Below, in pieces: positions 1-6,154 of a stretch of DNA of 6,714 bases. Where the stretch lies: the NCBI GenBank assembly GCA_019509685.1, contig JAEKLU010000075.1, forward strand, positions 1 to 6,714, in the 5' to 3' direction. Under the pieces are notes generated by a model, which worked only from the letters and a program-made list of their open reading frames with translations, did no database searches and had not been told where the DNA came from. The stretch's first letter is position 1, and each line of letters starts with the position of its first letter. The translations under genes were made by a program, and so were the position numbers. Origin of the DNA: Mesorhizobium sp. GTDB taxonomy: Bacteria; Pseudomonadota; Alphaproteobacteria; Rhizobiales; Rhizobiaceae.

Positions 1-1
1 C

Positions 2-136
2 GAGCATTTCATCTTCGAGATCACCGGCAAGGGCTCCAAGCTCGACCAGTTCATCGCCATCATGAAGCCGCTCGGCCTGGTCGAGATCTGCCGCACCGGC
101 GTGGCGGCGATGAACCGCGGCCCGCAGGCGATGTAA
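2..136 (+). CDS. ilvN: Acetolactate synthase small (regulatory) subunit, C-terminal fragment
   Basis: This is the 3' end (44 codons plus TAA) of a gene that begins left of the window. The visible peptide contains EITGKGSKLDQFI and then GLVEICRTGVAAMNRGP, the typical C-terminal end of the IlvN/IlvH regulatory subunit. In the known family this subunit binds the catalytic subunit IlvB/IlvI in the cytoplasm, raises its activity and confers feedback inhibition by valine in the first shared step of branched-chain amino-acid synthesis. The N-terminal ACT domain that binds valine is outside the window, so its integrity cannot be judged. The reading frame is intact to the stop and a terminator-like hairpin follows closely, suggesting it is the last gene of its transcript. 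The symbol ilvH is used for the same family in some genomes. Confidence 0.88.
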   Translation, partial: EHFIFEITGKGSKLDQFIAIMKPLGLVEICRTGVAAMNRGPQAM

Positions 137-147
137 GCGTGCCGGCC

Positions 148-178
148 GGCGGGCATGTCTTTGGCCCGTCCATTCTTT
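148..178 (+). terminator. Candidate intrinsic terminator after ilvN
   Basis: GGCGGGC (148-154) pairs with GCCCGTC (164-170), giving a 7-bp stem with one G-U pair and a 9-base loop. It is followed by CATTCTTT (171-178), a short T-rich tail that is poorer than a textbook U-run. It lies 12 bases after the ilvN stop and well before the next gene, the expected place for a terminator. The stem is clear in the sequence; termination is inferred. Confidence 0.45.
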
Positions 179-195
179 GCCGCTGGCTTTTGCGG

Positions 196-222
196 GTTAG
201 CCAAAAGGTCAATAAGGCTGAC
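196..222. promoter_or_regulatory. Inverted repeat upstream of the LysE-family gene
   Basis: GTTAGCC (196-202) and GGCTGAC (216-222) are complementary except for one G-T pair, with a 13-base A-rich spacer. The repeat ends 17 bases before the start codon at 240, between the ilvN terminator and the ribosome binding site. It could be an operator for an amino-acid-responsive regulator or a leader-RNA hairpin. No regulator gene is adjacent and I could not place a convincing -35/-10 pair around it, so the role is speculative. Confidence 0.25.
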
Positions 223-239
223 ATATCTTTGAGGATGTC

Positions 240-836
240 ATGTCGCTCGACGCTTTTCTCGCTCTGTTGCTCTATGCCCTGGTGACTTCGATCACGCCAG
301 GGCCGAACAATTTCATGCTTTTGGCGTCGGGCGTCAATTTCGGCATTGCCAGGACGATCCCGCACATGCTGGGCATCAGCATCGGCTTTTTCGTGCTGCT
401 GTTGGCAGTCGGCTTCGGCCTCGGCGCGGTGCTGACGGCGTTTCCGGCGCTGCACACGGCTCTCAAGATCGCGGGCGCCGCCTATCTGCTCTATCTCGCC
501 TGGAAGATCGCCATGTCGCGTTCGCTGAGCGGCAAGGGCGAGACCGAGGCCAAGCCGATGCGTTTCATCGATGCGGCGGCTTTCCAATGGGTCAATCCCA
601 AGGCCTGGGTGATGGCGATCACCGCCATGGCCGTCTACACCAATCCCGATCACCCGTTCATCTCGGTGGCGCTGATCTCGGCCGCCTTCGCGATCGTCAA
701 CCTGCCCAGCGTGTCCATCTGGGCCGGATTTGGCACGGCGTTGCGCGGCTTCCTGTCGGATCCGACGCGGCTGAAATGGTTCAACATCGCCATGGGCGTA
801 TTGCTCGCAGCGACGCTGTGGCCGATGCTGAAATAG
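240..836 (+). CDS. LysE/RhtB-family amino-acid exporter (EamB-like)
   Basis: A 198-residue inner-membrane protein of the LysE/RhtB superfamily, whose members export amino acids or derivatives using the proton gradient. The family signature SITPGPNN is at residues 17-24 in the first membrane segment. Hydrophobic segments lie at about 3-30, 40-66, 70-91, 112-134, 140-165 and 180-197, matching the six-segment family fold and its usual length of about 200 residues. GAAYLLYLAWKIA (79-91) and FQWVNPKAW (115-123) resemble what I recall of E. coli EamB, an exporter of cysteine and O-acetylserine, more than LysE itself. The charged stretch at about 92-110 is a cytoplasmic loop. The ATG is supported by GAGG at 231-234, five bases upstream. 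The gene stands alone: a likely terminator precedes it and a 120-base gap follows. Family assignment is firm; the exported compound is not deducible. Confidence 0.88.
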   Translation: MSLDAFLALLLYALVTSITPGPNNFMLLASGVNFGIARTIPHMLGISIGFFVLLLAVGFGLGAVLTAFPALHTALKIAGAAYLLYLAWKIAMSRSLSGKGETEAKPMRFIDAAAFQWVNPKAWVMAITAMAVYTNPDHPFISVALISAAFAIVNLPSVSIWAGFGTALRGFLSDPTRLKWFNIAMGVLLAATLWPMLK

Positions 837-896
837 GGGCGGGGCTCATTGATTGGAGCAGATGCCGATCGGTGACTTGAATCTGATTTGCAGCCC

Positions 897-925
897 TTGG
901 AAATCGTTCCGCTTCAAGACACAAT
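897..925 (+). promoter_or_regulatory. Candidate sigma-70-type promoter for the deaminase gene
   Basis: TTGGAA (897-902) and CACAAT (920-925) are separated by 17 bases, each matching four of six positions of the standard -35 and -10 hexamers. Transcription would start near 932, leaving a short leader that carries the Shine-Dalgarno sequence at 945-950. A small interrupted palindrome, GGAA-ATCG-TTCC (899-910), overlaps the -35 and spacer and could be a repressor half-site pair or chance. Matches of this quality are common, so confidence is limited. Confidence 0.33.
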
Positions 926-956
926 CATAGCGCCTAGCCTCTTTGGGGAGAGTCCG

Positions 957-1427
957 ATGGAAAGCCACGAGCCGTTTTTACGCGAGGCGATTGCACTCTC
1001 GAAATCCGCAGTGGAACGCGGCGACGAACCGTTTGGCGCGGTGCTGGTGAAGGACGGCGACGTCATCCTGCGCGCCGAAAACAGCGTCTTCACCGGCCAC
1101 GATATGACGAACCACGCCGAGATGAACCTGGTCAAACTGGCCGCGCAACAATACGACACCGCTTTTCTCGCGGACTGCACGCTCTACACCAGCACGGAGC
1201 CGTGCGCGATGTGCTCCGGGGCGATCTACTGGTCGGGCGTCGGGCGTATGGTGTTTGCATGCTCTGAAGCGCGGCTTGGCGAGATCGCTGGGATCGGGTT
1301 GAACGTGCCGAGCCGGGCGGTGCTGCAAACCGGCGCGCGCATCGTCACTGTGGTTGGCCCGAACCTCGAAGACGAAGCCGCCGAGGTGCATCAGGAATTC
1401 TGGCCGAAGCATCTGGGCAAGGCTTAG
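957..1427 (+). CDS. Zinc-dependent nucleoside/guanine deaminase, CDA superfamily
   Basis: A 156-residue cytoplasmic enzyme of the cytidine deaminase-like fold that hydrolyses an amino group from a nucleobase or nucleoside. The two zinc motifs are intact: NHAE (H53 as ligand, E55 as proton shuttle) and PCAMC (C83 and C86 as ligands). N42, in the position known to contact the base in Bacillus guanine deaminase, is present, and EPFGAVLVKDG (24-34) and GAIYWSGVG (88-96) are typical of this branch. Length and residue numbering match Bacillus GuaD as I recall it, but the C-terminus ends FWPKHLGKA and lacks the terminal tyrosine that caps that active site, so the substrate is uncertain. tRNA adenosine deaminase (TadA) is a less likely alternative. 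I chose the ATG at 957 because GGGGAG at 945-950 sits six bases upstream; an in-frame TTG at 888 would add 23 residues with no family resemblance. It appears to be a single-gene unit. Confidence 0.85.
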   Translation: MESHEPFLREAIALSKSAVERGDEPFGAVLVKDGDVILRAENSVFTGHDMTNHAEMNLVKLAAQQYDTAFLADCTLYTSTEPCAMCSGAIYWSGVGRMVFACSEARLGEIAGIGLNVPSRAVLQTGARIVTVVGPNLEDEAAEVHQEFWPKHLGKA

Positions 1428-1489
1428 ACCTCAGCTTTTGGGGACTATGAAGGGCCTCGGCCGGCGGCCATTGCAGGCTGCTCACCCAT

Positions 1490-1502
1490 TGTGCAGTGCA
1501 CA
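1490..1502. promoter_or_regulatory. Perfect inverted repeat, probable operator of the efflux operon
   Basis: TGTGCA (1490-1495), one central G, then TGCACA (1497-1502) make a perfect 13-base palindrome in the gap between the deaminase stop and the RND adaptor. Its position, 144 bases before the adaptor start, suits a dimeric regulator binding site. The half-sites equal those of the Agrobacterium tra box as I remember it, but that site has four bases between the half-sites and this one has a single base. No regulator gene is in the window. A lone TAGAAT at 1597-1602 resembles a -10 hexamer but lacks a good -35, so the promoter is not located. Confidence 0.4.
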
Positions 1503-1522
1503 TTAAATCTTCGTAATGCCGC

Positions 1523-1546
1523 GTTTTGGCCCTTTTCCGCCAAAGC
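1523..1546 (+). other. Stem-loop in the leader of the efflux operon
   Basis: GTTTTGGC (1523-1530) pairs with GCCAAAGC (1539-1546), an 8-bp stem with one G-U pair around the 8-base loop CCTTTTCC. The following bases are CTTGTCCTATC, not a U-run, so it is a poor terminator of the upstream deaminase transcript. It may instead be an operator or, if transcribed, a leader RNA hairpin about 100 bases before the adaptor start. The pairing is visible; the role is unknown. Confidence 0.35.
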
Positions 1547-1645
1547 CTTGTCCTATCTATTCGGCGAAAATCGCGGCAAGGCGCCGTGAACCGAGCTAGA
1601 ATAAGACCACCGGGTTCGGCGTGTCTGGTAAAGGGCATGGTGTCG

Positions 1646-2935
1646 ATGCGCGGAAAAATCGCTTTTGCAGTCGTTGCTGTCGCCTGTCTGGCGGGCGCCG
1701 GGCTCTACTTTTCGCCCACGACGCTAGCCAAGGTCCAGCAGCTGATTTCCGGCACGCAGGCTGACGTGAACAAGACGACCAGCGGCGACAAGACGGCCAA
1801 GGCCCCGGACAACTCGAAAGGCGAGACTGCAAAAGGCGGTGGCGCGCGTTCGGCATCGATCGTCTCCGCGACCGCCACGACCGCCGATTTCCCGATCCGC
1901 CGCTATGCCATCGGCTTCGTCTCCTCGCCGGCGGTGGTCTCGATCAATGCCCGCGTCTCCAGCCAGATCGTGTCGATCGATGTCAAGGACGGCCAGATGG
2001 TCAAGGCCGGCGATGTGCTGCTCCGGCTCGATGACCGCGCGCTGAAGGCGCAACTGGCCAAGGACCAAGCGACTTTGGCCAAGGACCAGGCGCTGCTTGC
2101 CAGTTCCAATTCCGATCTCCAGCGCGCCAAGGACCTTGTCGCCAAGCAGGCCGGCACCCAGCAGACCTACGACCAGGCGGTGGCGGCGCAGAAGGCGGCG
2201 GCCGCGACGGTCGATGCCGACAGGGCGACGATCGACGCCGACAATGTGCAGCTCGGCTTTGCCACCATCGCGGCGCCGATTGCCGGCCGGCTGGGCGCCG
2301 TCAACGTCTCGGTCGGCGACCTGGTTACGCTCAGCAACGGCAACTCGAGCACAGCGACGCCGCTGGTGACGATCACCCAGATGGACCCGCTGCAGGTCAA
2401 CTTCAACCTGCCGGAAAGCAACCTGGCGCTGCTGCACAAGGCGCTGGCCAATCCGCAGCAAGGCGCGGTGACGCTGACCAAGGACGGCGCCCCGACGCCG
2501 ATCGGCAAGGGCACGCTCGACTTCGTCGATTCCAGTGTCGACACCGCGTCGGGCACGATCGCCACGCGGGCGAGCATTCCCAATGCCGATCTGTCGTTGT
2601 GGCCTGGACAATATGTGAACGTCATTCTTGACGCCGGCATCATGCCGCAGATGACGTCCGTTCCGACGGTCGCCGTGCAGCCCAGTCAGAAGGGCCCGTT
2701 CGTCTATGTGGTTAAGCCCGACAACACGGTCGAGATGCGGCCGGTGCAGGTGGCGCTGACCGAGGCCGAAAACAGCGCCATCAGCCAGGGTCTGAGGAGC
2801 GGCGAGAAGGTCGTCACCGAAGGCCAGACGCGGCTGAAGGACGGTGCCGCCGTTCATGAAGGGAAGGCCACGGCGAGTGCAGCGGCGCCAAAGGTGGCTG
2901 AGGCGAGCAGCGCCGGCGGCGGGGCGGCCCAATGA
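1646..2935 (+). CDS. RND efflux periplasmic adaptor (membrane fusion protein, MdtA/AcrA type)
   Basis: A 429-residue adaptor that joins an RND pump to an outer-membrane channel across the periplasm. In order: a signal or anchor segment (5-22); a low-complexity Ala/Lys/Thr/Gly linker (about 35-70); the first half of the lipoyl domain (about 96-130, with VKDGQMVKAGDVLLRLDD); an alpha-helical hairpin (about 131-205); the second lipoyl half (206-230, IAAPIAGRLGAVNVSVGD); the beta-barrel (about 240-330, with MDPLQVNFNLPES); and the membrane-proximal domain (about 335-405). R160, L164 and T171 reproduce the channel-contact RLS motif of the hairpin, with Thr for Ser. The C-terminal tail is Ala/Gly-rich. 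AAGGG at 1631-1635 is ten bases before the ATG chosen; in-frame GTG at 1640 and ATG at 1637 would add two or three residues, and a TTG at 1526 would add 40 basic, unlikely residues. C14 follows AVA, a weak possible lipid-attachment site. The stop overlaps the pump start by four bases, so the two genes are one operon. Confidence 0.88.
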   Translation: MRGKIAFAVVAVACLAGAGLYFSPTTLAKVQQLISGTQADVNKTTSGDKTAKAPDNSKGETAKGGGARSASIVSATATTADFPIRRYAIGFVSSPAVVSINARVSSQIVSIDVKDGQMVKAGDVLLRLDDRALKAQLAKDQATLAKDQALLASSNSDLQRAKDLVAKQAGTQQTYDQAVAAQKAAAATVDADRATIDADNVQLGFATIAAPIAGRLGAVNVSVGDLVTLSNGNSSTATPLVTITQMDPLQVNFNLPESNLALLHKALANPQQGAVTLTKDGAPTPIGKGTLDFVDSSVDTASGTIATRASIPNADLSLWPGQYVNVILDAGIMPQMTSVPTVAVQPSQKGPFVYVVKPDNTVEMRPVQVALTEAENSAISQGLRSGEKVVTEGQTRLKDGAAVHEGKATASAAAPKVAEASSAGGGAAQ

Positions 2936-5900
2936 TCTCCGAATTCTGCATCCGCAGGCCCGTCGCCACCCTTTTGATGTCGTTCGCCCTCGTTCTGGGT
3001 GGGCTGTTCGCCTACAAATTCCTGCCGGTGGCAGCACTGCCGAGCGCCGAATTCCCGGTCGTCAACGTCTCGGCCTCTCTGCCGGGCGCGTCCCCGGAGA
3101 CGATGGCGACATCGGTGGCGACGCCGCTGATCAAGCAGTTCGCGACCATCGCCGGCATCGATTCCATCTCGACCAGCAACTCGCTCGGCCAGACCTCGAT
3201 CGCCATCCAGTTCGTGCTCAACCGCGACATCGACGCCGCCGCCGCCGACGTGCAGGCGGCGATCGCGCGCACCCAGAAGTCATTGCCGCCGCAGATGACG
3301 GCGCCGCCGAGCTACCGAAAAGTCAATCCGGCCGATGCGCCGATCCTCTTGATGTCACTGGTCAGCGACACGGTTCCGCTGACCGACCTCGACGCCTTTG
3401 CCGAAAACGTCATCTCGCCGTCGCTGTCGACCATCGACGGCGTGGCGCAGGTCTCGATCTTCGGCCAGCAGAAATATGCTGTGCGCATCCAGATCGATCC
3501 GACGGCGCTTGCCGCGCGCGGCATCTCGATCGACCAGTTGCAGGCGGCGGTCTCTTCGGCCAACAGCAACACGCCGCTCGGTGTGCTGCAGAACAACAAG
3601 CAGCAGCTGACCATCACCGCCAACACCCAGCTGACCGACGCGGCCGGCTTCTCCAACCTCATCATTGCCACCAAGAACGGCCACCCGGTGCGGCTGGGCG
3701 AGGTCACGCGGGTGGTCGATTCCGTGCAGACCACGACGACGGCGAGCTGGTATGACGGCACCCGCGCCATCATCATGGCCGTGCAGCGCCAGCCCGACGC
3801 CAACACGGTCGACGTCGTCGACAAGGTCAAGGCGATGCTGCCGTCCTTCCAGGACCAGATGCCGGCCGCCGCGCAGATCAAGCTGCTCAACGACCGCTCG
3901 ACCTCGATCCGCCAGGCCGTCGACGACGTGCAGTTCACGCTGCTGTTGACCATCGCTCTCGTGGTGATGGTGATCTTCGTGTTCCTGCGCCGGGTTACGG
4001 CGACCATCATCCCGGCCGTGGCGGTGCCGATCTCGCTGATTGCGACACTCGGCGCGATGTTCCTGTTCGGCTTCTCGATCGACAACATCTCGCTGATGGG
4101 ACTGACGCTGGCCGTCGGCCTGGTCGTCGACGACGCCATCGTCATGCTGGAAAACATCTTCCGTCACATGGAAGAAGACGGGCTGTCGGCTTTCGACGCC
4201 TCGCTGAAGGGCGCGCGCGAAATCGGCTTTACCATCATCTCGATCTCGATCTCGCTGGTGGCGGTGTTCATCCCGGTGCTGCTGATGGGCGGCGTGATCG
4301 GGCGTATCTTCAACGAGTTCGCCGTGGTGGTGACGGTCGCCATCCTGGCATCGATGTTCGTGTCGCTGACCTTGACGCCGATGCTGTGCTCGCGGCTCCT
4401 GTCGGTCACCAAGGCCGATCGCGACAAGCATGCTCCCGGCCACAAGCAGGACCTCGTCACACGCGGCTACGACCGGGTCTTGAGCTTCTGCCTGCGCCAC
4501 ACCTTCCTGGTGTTCCTGGTGTTCATAGGCACCGCGGCGGCATCGGTGTGGCTGATCGAGATCTCGCCGAAGGGCTTTTTTCCGCAGGAGGATATCGGCC
4601 AGATATCGGTGACGACCATCGCGCGGCAGGATATCTCGTTCGACGCCATGTCCAAGCTGCAAGGGCAGGTGGCCAGCGTGTTCTCGCACTCACCCTATGT
4701 CGACCATGTGGCGTGGTCGGCGGGCAGCGGCAACAATGCGCTCAACCAGGGACAGCTCTTCGTCCAGCTCAAGGGCAAGGACCAGCGGCCGGATATCGAA
4801 AAGGTGCTTTCGGATCTGCGCAAGCAATTGTCGGGCGTTGCAGGCATCGAGACCTACATGCAGCCGGTGCAGAATCTGAGGCTCGGCTCGCGCTCGTCGG
4901 CCAGCGCCTACCAGCTTGTGGTTCAGGGCCTCGATACCGGCCTGACCGATCAGTGGGCGCAGAAGCTGAATGACGCGATGGCGGCCGACCATACGACCTT
5001 CACCGATGTCACCAGCGACCTGCAGAACAATGCGCTGCAGGCGTCGCTGGTGGTGGACCGCGACAAGGCCGCCCAGCTCGGCATCGACACCGACACACTG
5101 CGCTCCGCGCTCTACGGTGGGTTCGGCACCGACCAGGTTTCAACGATCTTCGGTTCGGCCGACAGCTACGAAGTCATCACCGAACTCGACCCCAAGATCG
5201 AATGGTCGCCCGAGCGCATGCTTGCCATCCAGATGCGGACGGCGAGTGGCTCCCTGGTGCCGCTTGGCGCCTTCGCCCGGGTCGACCGCACGGCCGGCGC
5301 CTTGACCGTCAACCAGCTCGGCCAGCTTCCGGCCGTGACCATCTCCTACAATCTGCCGCAGGGCGTGGCGCTGGGTGACAGCGTGACCCGTATCAATGCG
5401 CTCAAAGAGCAGATCGGCATGCCGACGGCGATCTCGACCACCTTTGCCGGCACGGCCAAGACCTTCCAGGACTCCCTCGCCAACCAGGGCCTGCTGGTCG
5501 GCGGCGCGATCCTGACCATCTATATCGTGCTCGGCATTCTGTATGAGAGCTTCATCCATCCGCTGACCATCCTCACCGGCCTGCCGTCGGCGGTGCTGGG
5601 CGCCGTGGTCGCCTTGCGCTTCGCCGGCATGGATCTGTCGGTCATCGCGGTGATCGGCATCCTGATGCTGATCGGCATCGTCAAGAAGAACGGCATCATG
5701 ATGGTCGACGTCGCGCTTGAGCTCCGACGAGAAGGCATGTCCGCCAAGGACTCCATTCACAAGGCCTGCCTGATGCGGTTCAGGCCGATCATGATGACGA
5801 CGTTGGCAGCCCTGATGGGTACGTTCCCGATCGCGCTCGGCACTGGCGCCAGCGCCGAGCTGCGCCAGCCGCTGGGCGTTGCCGTCGTCGGCGGCCTGCT

Positions 5901-6093
5901 CGCCTCGCAGGCGTTGACCCTGTTCGTGACACCGGTGATCTACGTCTACATGGAGAATTTCTCGGGCTGGCTGGTCGGCTTGTTCTCGAAGAAGAGCCAG
6001 CCGAATTTGCAGGCTGTGGAGGGGGAGAGGCAGCGCTCCCTGTTCGATAATGACGAAGGCCGGATCGAACCGCAAAAGACAGCGGCCGAATAA
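2932..6093 (+). CDS. RND multidrug efflux pump, inner-membrane permease (HAE1 family, MdtC-like)
   Basis: A complete 1053-residue proton-driven exporter, normal family length. One membrane helix (about 10-29) precedes a large periplasmic loop (30-335); five helices follow (about 336-490), then a seventh (522-542), a second periplasmic loop (550-852) and five final helices (853-1006). Proton-relay residues are intact: D400 and D401 in GLVVDDAIVMLENI, K919 in LIGIVKKNGIMMVD, and R949 and T956 in MRFRPIMMTT, which I align with AcrB D407/D408, K940, R971 and T978. LPGASPETMATSVATPL (50-66), YRKVNPADAPI (128-138), FAGTAKTFQ (838-846) and ELRQPLG (976-982) place it in the MdtB/MdtC branch rather than near AcrB. 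Residues from about 1018 form a charged cytoplasmic tail. It starts in the ATGA overlap with the adaptor gene, has no strong Shine-Dalgarno of its own, and is probably translationally coupled. E. coli uses an MdtB-MdtC heteromer; here a single pump follows the adaptor, suggesting a homotrimer. Substrates cannot be read from sequence. Confidence 0.93.
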   Translation: MISEFCIRRPVATLLMSFALVLGGLFAYKFLPVAALPSAEFPVVNVSASLPGASPETMATSVATPLIKQFATIAGIDSISTSNSLGQTSIAIQFVLNRDIDAAAADVQAAIARTQKSLPPQMTAPPSYRKVNPADAPILLMSLVSDTVPLTDLDAFAENVISPSLSTIDGVAQVSIFGQQKYAVRIQIDPTALAARGISIDQLQAAVSSANSNTPLGVLQNNKQQLTITANTQLTDAAGFSNLIIATKNGHPVRLGEVTRVVDSVQTTTTASWYDGTRAIIMAVQRQPDANTVDVVDKVKAMLPSFQDQMPAAAQIKLLNDRSTSIRQAVDDVQFTLLLTIALVVMVIFVFLRRVTATIIPAVAVPISLIATLGAMFLFGFSIDNISLMGLTLAVGLVVDDAIVMLENIFRHMEEDGLSAFDASLKGAREIGFTIISISISLVAVFIPVLLMGGVIGRIFNEFAVVVTVAILASMFVSLTLTPMLCSRLLSVTKADRDKHAPGHKQDLVTRGYDRVLSFCLRHTFLVFLVFIGTAAASVWLIEISPKGFFPQEDIGQISVTTIARQDISFDAMSKLQGQVASVFSHSPYVDHVAWSAGSGNNALNQGQLFVQLKGKDQRPDIEKVLSDLRKQLSGVAGIETYMQPVQNLRLGSRSSASAYQLVVQGLDTGLTDQWAQKLNDAMAADHTTFTDVTSDLQNNALQASLVVDRDKAAQLGIDTDTLRSALYGGFGTDQVSTIFGSADSYEVITELDPKIEWSPERMLAIQMRTASGSLVPLGAFARVDRTAGALTVNQLGQLPAVTISYNLPQGVALGDSVTRINALKEQIGMPTAISTTFAGTAKTFQDSLANQGLLVGGAILTIYIVLGILYESFIHPLTILTGLPSAVLGAVVALRFAGMDLSVIAVIGILMLIGIVKKNGIMMVDVALELRREGMSAKDSIHKACLMRFRPIMMTTLAALMGTFPIALGTGASAELRQPLGVAVVGGLLASQALTLFVTPVIYVYMENFSGWLVGLFSKKSQPNLQAVEGERQRSLFDNDEGRIEPQKTAAE

Positions 6094-6103
6094 TCGGCAG
6101 CTG
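6080..6103 (+). other. Hairpin spanning the pump stop codon
   Basis: CAGC (6080-6083) and GCCGA (6085-6089) pair with TCGGC (6094-6098) and GCTG (6100-6103), interrupted by one G-A mismatch. This gives nine Watson-Crick pairs closed by the tetraloop ATAA, which contains the TAA stop of the pump gene. No U-run follows (GCCCAAATCCC), so it is not a standard intrinsic terminator. It may protect the 3' end of the efflux mRNA or weaken read-through into the next gene. The structure is read from sequence; the effect is inferred. Confidence 0.38.
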
Positions 6104-6124
6104 GCCCAAATCCCGGTGCTTGCC

Positions 6125-6153
6125 GCGCGAAGCGGGTGATCCTAATTTCGCGT
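6125..6153. promoter_or_regulatory. Inverted repeat abutting the nitrile hydratase start codon
   Basis: CGCGAA (6126-6131) and TTCGCG (6147-6152) are exact complements; G-T pairs at both ends extend the stem to 6125-6132 with 6146-6153, around a 13-base loop. The repeat ends one base before the ATG at 6155 and encloses the only purine-rich stretch (GGGTGAT) that could help ribosome binding. It could control translation or bind a repressor. A competing, weaker pairing (CCC and GCTT at 6112-6121 with AAGCGGG at 6130-6136) uses some of the same bases. Confidence 0.28.
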
Positions 6154-6154
6154 C

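Noticed and set aside
865..872. CCGATCGG palindrome after the exporter gene
   Set aside because: An eight-base palindrome of this composition is expected by chance in GC-rich DNA and has no tail or neighbouring element.
888..956. Upstream TTG start extending the deaminase by 23 residues
   Set aside because: The extension overlaps the candidate promoter, matches no family N-terminus, and the ATG at 957 has a well-spaced GGGGAG.
1453..1469. GGCC-rich stretch after the deaminase considered as a terminator
   Set aside because: Only a four-base stem forms cleanly, several registers compete, and no T-run follows.
1490..1502. Calling the palindrome a true tra box (quorum-sensing site)
   Set aside because: The half-sites agree but the spacer is one base instead of four, which would put the half-sites on different helical faces; no luxR/traR or luxI-type gene is in the window.
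1526..1645. Upstream TTG start extending the adaptor by 40 residues
   Set aside because: The added residues are strongly basic and would push the signal segment away from the N-terminus; the frame also overlaps the leader hairpin.
1724..3037. Long open frame on the minus strand across the adaptor gene (437 codons)
   Set aside because: Its product is rich in Arg, Gly and His with no recognisable domain, it is fully antisense to a clear RND adaptor, and GC-rich codon use produces such frames routinely.
3355..4689. Long open frame on the minus strand across the pump gene (444 codons)
   Set aside because: The product is a low-complexity His/Asp/Arg/Gln-rich string typical of the reverse complement of GC-rich coding DNA; the opposite strand encodes an intact RND pump.
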